Source: CAVOBC01 sp963693635
Lineage (GTDB): Bacteria; Pseudomonadota; Gammaproteobacteria; Pseudomonadales; Azotimanducaceae
Length of the DNA: 10,901 nucleotides
Direction: 5' to 3'
Assembly (NCBI GenBank): GCA_963693635.1
Contig: CAVOBC010000141.1
Location: forward strand, 1 to 10,901
Part shown: piece by piece, positions 1-6,613 of the stretch
Layout: every line of letters begins with the position of its first letter
Numbering within the stretch: position 1 is the stretch's first letter
The notes under the pieces: generated by a model
The model's database searches: none
Told to the model about the DNA's origin: nothing
Seen by the model: only the letters and a program-made list of their open reading frames with translations
Translations under genes and position numbers: made by a program

Positions 1-1
1 C

Positions 2-574
2 GCCTACGGCCGACCGGACGCGTCCATTGAGGAGGTTATGACCGCGGCGCGGGCGGCACAGGCCCACGACTTCATCATGGATATGCGCGACGGTTACGAC
101 ACGGTGGTCGGTGAGCGCGGGTACACCCTCTCAGGTGGCCAGCGCCAGCGTATCGGCATTGCACGTTCGCTGCTGCTCAATCCCCCGATTCTCGTCCTGG
201 ACGACGCGACCAGCGCGATTGATGTCAACGTGGAAGCGGCCATCCACGAGTCACTACTGCGACTGATGCAAGACCGCACGACTATGGTGATCGCCCATCG
301 CATGTCCACCATCAGCCTGGCCCAGCGGGTCTTGCTGCTTGAAGACGGCAAAATCATCGCGACCGGTACGCACCAGGAGTTGATGGCGAACGAACCTCGA
401 TACGCCGATGTCCTTGACCAGCAGGTGCGGGCACATCAAGCCGAACCGGTGCTCGAGAATGACGACGCCCAGGCAGCGGAAGAGACAGACGCCGAGTACC
501 GCGCCCGGATCGCAAGCGTGACGGGCAGTGCGCCATCACCGGGTGGCAGCGGGCCCGATATGGGAGGCCGTTAG
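2..574 (+). CDS. ABC exporter half-transporter, ATPase domain (5' partial)
   Basis: This is the C-terminal 190 residues of an ABC-type exporter ATPase; the membrane domain and Walker A lie left of the window. Visible motifs, numbered from the first visible codon: signature LSGGQRQR at about 43-50, Walker B ILVLDD at about 63-68 followed by D-loop SAID, and the switch histidine in VIAHRMS at about 99. The residue after the Walker B Asp is Asp rather than the usual catalytic Glu. A hydrophilic, acidic then Gly/Pro-rich tail of about 50 residues follows the ATPase fold. The stop is 3 nt before the start of the next gene, which encodes the probable partner. From family knowledge, an Asp here marks the degenerate ATP site of heterodimeric exporters such as TM287/288 or BmrCD. 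I infer that it pairs with the next gene product. The substrate cannot be told; a lipid, drug or peptide is possible. Confidence 0.93.
   Translation, partial: AYGRPDASIEEVMTAARAAQAHDFIMDMRDGYDTVVGERGYTLSGGQRQRIGIARSLLLNPPILVLDDATSAIDVNVEAAIHESLLRLMQDRTTMVIAHRMSTISLAQRVLLLEDGKIIATGTHQELMANEPRYADVLDQQVRAHQAEPVLENDDAQAAEETDAEYRARIASVTGSAPSPGGSGPDMGGR
562..567 (+). promoter_or_regulatory. Shine-Dalgarno of second exporter gene
   Basis: GGGAGG lies inside the last codons of the upstream gene, 10 nt before the ATG at 578. It supports that start and translation of both exporter halves from one message. Confidence 0.55.
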
Positions 575-577
575 GCA

Positions 578-2491
578 ATGTGGCACGGCAGAGGCGGTCA
601 CGGCAGCATGGGCGCGCCGCAAGGCGGTTTGCCGTTTGCAGGCATCCCGCCCGAGATGACCGAGCGTGTTGAAGAACTGATCGCCGGTGAACCGGACTTC
701 GCCGATACCAAGGAAGCCTTTTCGCACACCGATTACGCACGCGAACGTTTCACCCTGTGGAACTTCCTTGCGCCCTACAAGTTCCGTATGGCCGGCGCAC
801 TGGCGCTGTTGGCCCTGACCGAAATGCTGCTGCTGGTAGGGCCCTATCTCGTCAAGGTCGCAATCGACGACGGCATCATGCCAGGCAACATGACCGTGCT
901 GTACTGGGTGGGTGCGGTGTACCTCGGTTCGCTCGTTGTGGTCATGCTGGTCTCGGGTGTACGCATGCGCTACACCGGTCGACTCGGGCAATTGCTGATG
1001 TATCAATTGCGCGTGCAGGTGTTTTCGCACTTGCAGCGTCTGTCTCTGGACTACTTCACTGACGAAAAGGCAGGTCGCCTGCTGACACGGATGACAAGCG
1101 ACATCGAGGCCCTTGCCAACCTGCTGCAGACCGGGCTTATCAACCTGGTGGCGCAGACCCTGAAGCTGATCTTCATCATCGGCTTGCTGCTGTCGTTCAA
1201 CGTTGAATTGACGATTGTTCTCGTTGTGGCGACGGCACCGATCATGCTGGGAATGACGATGTGGTTCAGCGTCGTCTCCGAGCGCGGCTACGACATCGTC
1301 AGAGACCGGATTGCAGGGGTCCTGTCTGACCTGCAGGAGAGCTTGTCCGGCATGCGGCTGATCATTTCGTTCAACCGCATGCGCCACAACATCATTCACC
1401 ACCGCAACATCGTCTCTGACTATCAGCACGCCAATAACTACACGGCGCTGATCAGTAGTTTCTATCAATCAGGTACCAGTCTGCTGCAAATCGCCGCGAC
1501 GCTCTTCATCGTCATCGCTGGCTATTTTATCCTGCTCGACGTCAACCCCACCCTGGACCCGGCCGGCGCCTTTACCGTCGGCGCACTGGTCGCATTCATC
1601 AATCTGGTCGCCCGGTTCTTTGCCCCTATCCAGCAACTCGTGACGCTCTACAACGAATTCCAGTCTGGCAACGCTGCGGTCACCAAACTGCGCGAAGTGC
1701 TGAGCAGCGAACCCACCGTTGCCCAGGCCGCCAACGCCGTGATCATCGACAACATGAAGGGCGACATTCAAGTCGACGGCGTCTACTTTGGGTATGACGA
1801 CACCCCGGTCCTTGAGAACGTGTCGCTGCATATCAAAAGTGGCGAGAGCATCTCCTTTGTCGGCCCTACAGGGGCCGGCAAGTCGACACTCGCGAAACTC
1901 ATCACGCGCTTTTATGACCCCGACCAGGGGTCTATCAAGATTGATGGTCACGACCTGAAAGATGTTGACCTCACGTCCCTGCACAGCCAACTGGGCGTCG
2001 TGCCACAGGAGCCGTTCCTGTTCCACGGCAGCATCGGCGACAATATTCGGTTCTCGCGGCCGGACGCGACTCACAACGAGGTCATGGCGGCGTGTGAGGC
2101 GGTGGGGATCGACGACATGATCGAGCGCCTGCCGAATGGCCTTGACACGCCCTGCCACGAGCGAGGCTCATCGCTGTCGTCCGGCGAACGGCAACTGCTC
2201 GCGCTGGCGCGCGCGTTCCTGGCGCAACCCCGGGTACTCGTCCTGGATGAAGCGACATCCAACGTGGATCAGAAGAGCGAATCCCGCATCGAGTCAGCGC
2301 TCGACAATCTGCTTGGGGGGCGCACTGCGATCATCATCGCGCACCGCCTGGCAACCGCGCGGCGCGCAGATCGCATCGCGGTTATCAATGATAAAGGCAT
2401 CCTTGAAATGGGCAGCCATGACGAACTGCTGGCCCAGCGCGGTTACTACGCGGGCATGTACGCAACGTGGGAACAGCAACAGGGCCATTGA
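578..2491 (+). CDS. ABC exporter, fused permease and ATPase (MsbA/MdlB type)
   Basis: A complete half-transporter of 637 aa in the inner membrane. It has a Gly/His-rich cytosolic N-terminus, then an ABC transmembrane type 1 domain (about residues 68-355, with hydrophobic segments near 72-95, 106-128, 187-230 and 300-350), then the ATPase. ATPase motifs: A-loop aromatics near 403-406, Walker A GPTGAGKS at 429-436, Q-loop Gln477, signature LSSGE at 533-537 (not LSGGQ), Walker B VLVLDE at 553-558 with the catalytic Glu, and H-loop His589. The altered signature complements the Asp-for-Glu change of the preceding gene, so together they should form one active and one degenerate ATP site. It starts 3 nt after the upstream stop, consistent with an operon. 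The substrate is unknown: annotations such as multidrug or lipid A export would be guesses. No binding protein or accessory gene is seen. Confidence 0.96.
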   Translation: MWHGRGGHGSMGAPQGGLPFAGIPPEMTERVEELIAGEPDFADTKEAFSHTDYARERFTLWNFLAPYKFRMAGALALLALTEMLLLVGPYLVKVAIDDGIMPGNMTVLYWVGAVYLGSLVVVMLVSGVRMRYTGRLGQLLMYQLRVQVFSHLQRLSLDYFTDEKAGRLLTRMTSDIEALANLLQTGLINLVAQTLKLIFIIGLLLSFNVELTIVLVVATAPIMLGMTMWFSVVSERGYDIVRDRIAGVLSDLQESLSGMRLIISFNRMRHNIIHHRNIVSDYQHANNYTALISSFYQSGTSLLQIAATLFIVIAGYFILLDVNPTLDPAGAFTVGALVAFINLVARFFAPIQQLVTLYNEFQSGNAAVTKLREVLSSEPTVAQAANAVIIDNMKGDIQVDGVYFGYDDTPVLENVSLHIKSGESISFVGPTGAGKSTLAKLITRFYDPDQGSIKIDGHDLKDVDLTSLHSQLGVVPQEPFLFHGSIGDNIRFSRPDATHNEVMAACEAVGIDDMIERLPNGLDTPCHERGSSLSSGERQLLALARAFLAQPRVLVLDEATSNVDQKSESRIESALDNLLGGRTAIIIAHRLATARRADRIAVINDKGILEMGSHDELLAQRGYYAGMYATWEQQQGH

Positions 2492-2563
2492 CCGCTCTCA
2501 TCATCGGTTATCAATGCCCGAGCGGCGATACGGTGAGGTGCGGACAAGCCCATTACACCGCCC

Positions 2564-2587
2564 CCGCAAATGAGATAGCATCTGCGG
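2564..2587 (+). terminator. Imperfect hairpin after exporter operon
   Basis: CCGCAAATG and CATCTGCGG pair over nine positions with one mismatch, around a six-base AGATAG loop. It lies 73 nt past the exporter stop. There is no T-run after it, so it is not a standard intrinsic terminator. It may act as a 3' end stabiliser or be incidental. Confidence 0.25.
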
Positions 2588-2626
2588 CCTCTGACCGGGG
2601 CGGGACCGCACGCCAAGCGGACCCGT

Positions 2627-2665
2627 TTATGTACTCGGGTTATTTACTCGAGTTATACACTCGGG
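2627..2665 (+). repeat. Three tandem 13-nt repeats upstream of importer operon
   Basis: Three head-to-tail 13-nt units: TTATGTACTCGGG (2627-2639), TTATTTACTCGAG (2640-2652) and TTATACACTCGGG (2653-2665). Nine or more of 13 positions are shared by all (TTAT, then ACTCG, then G). The block is 100 nt before the importer start and richer in A/T than its surroundings. Iterated binding sites for a regulator or a small tandem duplication both fit; the function is not known. Confidence 0.6.
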
Positions 2666-2765
2666 GTCCGGTTGAACGACCGAGTTCGGCGACGCGACAA
2701 CGCGTCAGTCAGGACCCGGACAGGCTGCCCGCAAACGCAATCTACAAATCTGAGTCACCCACGGA

Positions 2766-3716
2766 ATGCAAGCCTACATAATCAGGCGTTTACTCGCGCT
2801 CGTGCCAACGTTGCTCTTCACGAGCATCATCGTCTTCGGCTCCATGCGGCTGATCCCCGGCGACGTCATCGACCTGATGCTGGCGCAAAATGACATCTCA
2901 ACCGGGCAGGACCGTGCCAAGATTGAGGCCGCCCTCGGCCTCGACCAGCCAATTTACATCCAATACTTCGACTGGGCCGCCGGCGTTATACAGGGCGACT
3001 TTGGCCGCTCGTTGTGGAAAAACACGCCGGTCAGCCAACAGTTGGCCGAGCGATTGCCAATCACCTTCGAACTCGGCTTCCTGGCTCTGTTGGTGGCGCT
3101 CTCCGTCGCGCTGCCGATTGGCATCCTGTCAGCGATGCGCCAGGACACGGCGGCAGACTACATCGCCCGTTCCTTCTCGCTGCTGATGCTCGCGATCCCC
3201 GCTTTCTGGCTCGGCACCCTCGTCATGGTATTTCCCTCGGTCTGGTGGCGCTGGTCACCGGCCCTTGAGTACACCCCCTTCTTTGTCGATCCAATCGCAA
3301 ATCTCTCGCACATGATCGTGCCTGCCGTTCTGCTTGGCCTCTCGATCTCGGCGGTGACCATGCGCATGACCCGTACCATGATGCTGGAGGTCATGCGGCA
3401 GGACTACATTCGCACGGCGCGGGCCAAGGGGCTGACGGAGCGACTGCTGGTGGTGCGCCACGCCCTGCGCAACGGCCTCATTCCCATCGTCACCCTGGTC
3501 GGTTTACAGGCGCCGTTGCTGATCGGCGGCACGGTAATCCTTGAACAAATATTCGTTGTGCCAGGGATGGGCATGATGCTTCTCGACGCCGTCTCCCAGC
3601 GCGACTACCCCGTCATCTCGGGCGTCTTTTTGGTCGTTGGCGTCGCGATCCTGCTGATCAATCTCATCGTCGATCTCAGTTATGGTCTGCTCGATCCGAA
3701 GGTGCGCCACCAATGA
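2766..3716 (+). CDS. Dipeptide/oligopeptide ABC permease, DppB/OppB type
   Basis: 316-aa inner-membrane subunit of a peptide-family (PepT) ABC importer. The N-terminus MQAYIIRRLLALVPTLL is typical of the family, with a first membrane helix at about 9-29. Further hydrophobic stretches lie at about 100-123, 135-160, 183-200, 238-258 and 283-305. The cytoplasmic coupling loop (EAA-like motif) is DYIRTARAKGL at 213-223, which docks on an ATPase. The C-terminus YGLLDPKVRH is a family hallmark. The length matches the usual 305-340 aa. Its stop overlaps the next ATG by 4 nt (ATGA). With the next three genes it forms one importer. The family also moves nickel, murein peptides, some opines and glycosides, so 'peptide' is a family-level guess. 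No substrate-binding protein gene precedes it. Confidence 0.95.
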   Translation: MQAYIIRRLLALVPTLLFTSIIVFGSMRLIPGDVIDLMLAQNDISTGQDRAKIEAALGLDQPIYIQYFDWAAGVIQGDFGRSLWKNTPVSQQLAERLPITFELGFLALLVALSVALPIGILSAMRQDTAADYIARSFSLLMLAIPAFWLGTLVMVFPSVWWRWSPALEYTPFFVDPIANLSHMIVPAVLLGLSISAVTMRMTRTMMLEVMRQDYIRTARAKGLTERLLVVRHALRNGLIPIVTLVGLQAPLLIGGTVILEQIFVVPGMGMMLLDAVSQRDYPVISGVFLVVGVAILLINLIVDLSYGLLDPKVRHQ

Positions 3717-4618
3717 GTGACACCGTGCCGACAACAGTCACCCCGCTCCCAGCGCTGCCGCCAGCACGCAGTCCGCTCGCCCTCTTCTTCGTCAAACTCT
3801 TTCGCGACAAGCCGCTGGGTGCCGTGGGCGGCGTCATTTTCGTGATTTTCCTGCTCGCGGGGGTCTTTGCTGACGTGCTTGCGCCGTACGGCATGAACGA
3901 AACCAACCTTGCTGTGCGTCTGCAATCACCGTCGGTTGAGTTTCCGATGGGAACCGACCACCTGGGCCGGGATGTGTGGTCGCGCATCCTGATCGGCGGG
4001 CAGATCTCGATGTTGGTGGGCTTTCTCGCAGCGGGGCTTGCGACCATCGTTTCTATCGTCATCGGCCTTGTGTCCGGCTACTTTGGTGGCAAGGTCGACA
4101 TGCTGATCCAGCGCATGGTCGACGCCTGGATGACGTTTCCGGACCTGGTGCTGCTCATCGTTGTGATCTCGGTTGTTGGCCCGGGCATCCCGCAGATCGT
4201 CATCGTCCTTGGCTTGCTGTACGGCATCGCCGGCTCCCGCATCGTGCGCGGCTCGGTCATCTCGGTGCAGGAAAACATGTATGTGCACGCGGCGCAGTCC
4301 ATTGGCGCGCGCACTGTCTACATCCTGTGGTATCACATCCTGCCCAACATCATGCCGGTGGTCATCGTGCTCTTCACGACCCGCATCGGTGCCGTGATTC
4401 TCGCGGAAGCGGGGCTCTCGTTTCTGGGGCTGGGCGTGCCGCCACCCGCGCCCACCTGGGGCAGCATGCTAAGCGGCACAGGACGCACGTACATGTACCT
4501 CGGCCCCTGGCTCGCACTCGCGCCAGGCCTCTGCCTCACGATCGTGGTGTATGCCATCAACATCTTCGGGGACGCGCTGCGCGATCTGCTCGACCCGCGC
4601 ATGCGAGGCAGCCAATGA
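3713..4618 (+). CDS. Dipeptide/oligopeptide ABC permease, DppC/OppC type
   Basis: 301-aa second permease. It has a Pro-rich cytosolic N-terminus (about 1-20), then a first helix at about 38-57. The family motif GTDHLGRDVWSR follows at 80-91, just before the membrane core. The coupling loop is at about 190-211 (AAQSIGAR region). The motif AEAGLSFLGLGVPPP at 231-245 and the ending GDALRDLLDPRMRG at 286-299 are both diagnostic of DppC/OppC. It pairs with the DppB-type subunit to form the channel. Its start lies in an ATGA overlap with the previous gene and its stop in an ATGA overlap with the next, which suggests translational coupling. The start choice is supported by both the overlap and the normal N-terminus. 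Confidence 0.95.
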   Translation: MSDTVPTTVTPLPALPPARSPLALFFVKLFRDKPLGAVGGVIFVIFLLAGVFADVLAPYGMNETNLAVRLQSPSVEFPMGTDHLGRDVWSRILIGGQISMLVGFLAAGLATIVSIVIGLVSGYFGGKVDMLIQRMVDAWMTFPDLVLLIVVISVVGPGIPQIVIVLGLLYGIAGSRIVRGSVISVQENMYVHAAQSIGARTVYILWYHILPNIMPVVIVLFTTRIGAVILAEAGLSFLGLGVPPPAPTWGSMLSGTGRTYMYLGPWLALAPGLCLTIVVYAINIFGDALRDLLDPRMRGSQ

Positions 4619-5583
4619 GTGAGGCGCTGCTGTCAATTTCTGATCTGTCGGTCTCCTTCCGCACCGATCGCGGGCGGGTGCAGGCCGTCGATTCCGTCTC
4701 CCTGCACGTGGACGCCGGCGAGACCCTCGCAATTGTCGGTGAAAGCGGCTCCGGCAAGAGTGTGACTGCGCTGTCGATCCTGCAGTTGCTGGGTGACAAC
4801 GGCTCCATTGATCGGGGCAGCATCCGGTTCGACGGTACCAACTTGATTGACCTCTCGCCGGAGGGTATTCGTGACATACGCGGTGACCGCATCGCGATGA
4901 TCTTTCAGGAACCGATGTCGTCCCTGAACCCGGTGCTCACCATCGGCAAGCAAGTCGCCGAACCCGTGTGGCTGCACCGCAAAATGTCCTGGAAAGACGC
5001 CTACGCGCAGGCGGGTGAACTCCTCGCGCGCGTCTCTATTCCAGATGCCACTGCCCGGTTAAACGACTATCCACACCAGTTCTCTGGCGGCATGCGACAA
5101 CGGGTGATGATCGCGATGGCACTCGCCTGCCAGCCACGGCTAATCATTGCCGATGAGCCCACGACCGCGCTCGATGTCACCGTGCAGGCGCAAATTCTGG
5201 CACTGCTCAAGGAACTGACCCGCGAGTTCGACGCTGCCCTCATTCTGATAACCCACGACCTCGGCGTGGTCGCGCGCTACGCGGATCGGGTTTCGGTCAT
5301 GTACGCGGGACGCATCGTCGAGACCGCAGCGGCCCTGCCGCTCTACAAGACGCCGCAGCACCCATACACCCAAGGCCTTATGGCCTCGATTCCGGGACTC
5401 GACGGCATCTCCGGTCAGCGCCTGAAATCCATCGACGGCCAGCCACCGGACCTCGCACAACTGCCGGCCGGTTGTGCATTTGCCCCGCGCTGTGAACACG
5501 CACACGCACGTTGCATACAGGACTCTCCCTCTCTCGACATCGTCGCCACTGATCACCTGCGGGCCTGCCATGGATACGACTGA
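4615..5583 (+). CDS. Peptide ABC importer ATPase, DppD/OppD type
   Basis: 322-aa cytosolic ATPase. Motifs: Walker A GESGSGKS at 42-49, Q-loop Gln98 in FQEPMSSLNP, signature FSGGMRQR at 156-163, Walker B LIIADEP at 176-182, H-loop His214. The C-terminal oligopeptide-transporter extension starts near 250 (HPYTQGL) and contains Cys287, Cys293, Cys300 and Cys318 in CAFAPRC-type context. A [4Fe-4S] cluster in this extension has been reported for the mycobacterial Opp system; a cluster here is inference. The ATG at 4615 is chosen over the much longer upstream open frame because it gives the standard N-terminus, overlaps the previous stop as ATGA, and has GAGG six nt upstream. It overlaps the next gene by 14 nt. 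It powers import together with the DppF-type ATPase. Confidence 0.95.
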   Translation: MSEALLSISDLSVSFRTDRGRVQAVDSVSLHVDAGETLAIVGESGSGKSVTALSILQLLGDNGSIDRGSIRFDGTNLIDLSPEGIRDIRGDRIAMIFQEPMSSLNPVLTIGKQVAEPVWLHRKMSWKDAYAQAGELLARVSIPDATARLNDYPHQFSGGMRQRVMIAMALACQPRLIIADEPTTALDVTVQAQILALLKELTREFDAALILITHDLGVVARYADRVSVMYAGRIVETAAALPLYKTPQHPYTQGLMASIPGLDGISGQRLKSIDGQPPDLAQLPAGCAFAPRCEHAHARCIQDSPSLDIVATDHLRACHGYD

Positions 5584-6568
5584 CGGACCCCTGCTGCAGA
5601 TCGACGATCTGAAGGTGCACTTCCCGGTCACCGAAGGGGTGCTTGTGCAGCGACAGATTGCCTCGGTCAGGGCAGTCGACGGGGTCTCCTTTGAGCTAAT
5701 GCGCGGTGAAACCTTTGGCCTCGTCGGCGAGAGCGGCTGCGGCAAGTCAACGACAGCGCTGGCGGTGCTGCGCATGCTTAACGTGACCGCCGGACGCGTC
5801 GTGTTTGAGGGGATCGACATCACCGACAAGACGGTCGCGGAGATGCGGCCCATTCGTCAGCGCATCCAGATGGTCTATCAGGACCCGTTCGGTTCACTCA
5901 ATCCCCGCATGAAGGTTCGCAATATCATCGGCGAACCGCTGCGGGTGCACAACGTGATCAGCGACCGCAAAGCGTTCAAGAAGCGCGTGAACGAACTGAT
6001 GGACCTCGTTGGTCTGCTGCCGGACATGGCGGACCGTTACCCGCACGAGTTCTCGGGCGGCCAGCGGCAGCGCATCGGCATCGCGCGGGCGCTCGCGCTT
6101 AATCCCAGTCTGCTGATCTGCGATGAACCCGTCTCCGCACTTGACGTGTCCATTCAGGCACAGGTCATTAACTTGCTGATGGACCTGCAGGCAGAACTGG
6201 GTTTGACCTATCTCTTCATCGCCCACGATCTGTCGGTGGTTCGCCACATCTGCAATCGCATTGCCGTCATGTATCTCGGCCAGATCGTAGAGGTGGCAGA
6301 ACGGGATACGCTGTTTAACGACCCACGCCATCCTTATACAAAAGCACTGCTCGCGGCGGTACCGGTCGCTGACCCGGAACTCGAAGCAACCCGCCCACAG
6401 CAACTGATCGTTGGTGAAGTACCAAGCGTCCGCAATCCGCCAAGCGGCTGCCACTTTCATCCCCGGTGTCCGGAGGCGACGGCAGCGTGCTCTGCCAGCG
6501 CGCCGTCCCTTTCAAGGCTCGACGACGGCAGAATGATTTCGTGTCATCTGTTTCCGGGTGAGGGGTAG
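5570..6568 (+). CDS. Peptide ABC importer ATPase, DppF/OppF type
   Basis: 332-aa second ATPase of the importer. Motifs: Walker A GESGCGKS at 53-60, Q-loop Gln104 in YQDPFGSLNPR, signature FSGGQRQR at 161-168, Walker B LLICDEP at 181-187, H-loop His219 in FIAHDLSVV. The C-terminal extension (HPYTKAL at about 254 onward) has Cys294, Cys300, Cys307 and Cys325, spaced exactly as in the DppD-type partner. The insertion TEGVLVQRQIASVRAVDGV after the first beta strand is typical of DppF/OppF. The ATG at 5570 is inside the end of the previous gene (14-nt overlap). An in-frame ATG at 5474 would add 32 residues with no family match and lies fully within the previous gene. It is the last gene of the unit; the next gene converges on it. 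Confidence 0.95.
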   Translation: MDTTDGPLLQIDDLKVHFPVTEGVLVQRQIASVRAVDGVSFELMRGETFGLVGESGCGKSTTALAVLRMLNVTAGRVVFEGIDITDKTVAEMRPIRQRIQMVYQDPFGSLNPRMKVRNIIGEPLRVHNVISDRKAFKKRVNELMDLVGLLPDMADRYPHEFSGGQRQRIGIARALALNPSLLICDEPVSALDVSIQAQVINLLMDLQAELGLTYLFIAHDLSVVRHICNRIAVMYLGQIVEVAERDTLFNDPRHPYTKALLAAVPVADPELEATRPQQLIVGEVPSVRNPPSGCHFHPRCPEATAACSASAPSLSRLDDGRMISCHLFPGEG

Positions 6569-6613
6569 ATTTCCCAGGATTCGCTCAGGAAAACCTCCAC
6601 AGGTTACCGTGCC
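6569..6613. other. Short convergent gap between importer operon and selO
   Basis: 45 bp between two convergent stops. A small perfect inverted repeat, AACCT-CCAC-AGGTT (6592-6605), could act weakly in both directions. No T-run follows, so no confident terminator is called. Confidence 0.4.

Larger units (their letters stand above)
2492..2765. other. Intergenic region between exporter and peptide importer operon
   Basis: 274 bp without a convincing gene. It holds an imperfect hairpin (2564-2587), a triplicate 13-nt tandem repeat (2627-2665) and presumably the promoter of the importer operon. I could not place a good -35/-10 pair. No strong Shine-Dalgarno precedes the ATG at 2766. Confidence 0.7.

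Noticed and set aside
536..2158. Two long minus-strand open frames (310 and 229 codons) opposite the exporter gene
   Set aside because: They lie fully antisense to a clear ABC exporter, are rich in His/Gln/Arg/Asp as expected for a shadow frame in GC-rich DNA, and match no family.
2627..2665. CRISPR array
   Set aside because: The 13-nt units abut without spacers and there are only three. No cas genes are present.
3976..4614. Upstream in-frame extension of the DppD-type gene by 213 codons
   Set aside because: It overlaps the DppC-type gene in another frame. The product is Arg/His-rich without family match, and the ATG at 4615 in an ATGA overlap gives the normal N-terminus.
5140..5853. Minus-strand 237-codon open frame across the two importer ATPase genes
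   Set aside because: Antisense shadow of two well-supported genes, with no recognisable domain.
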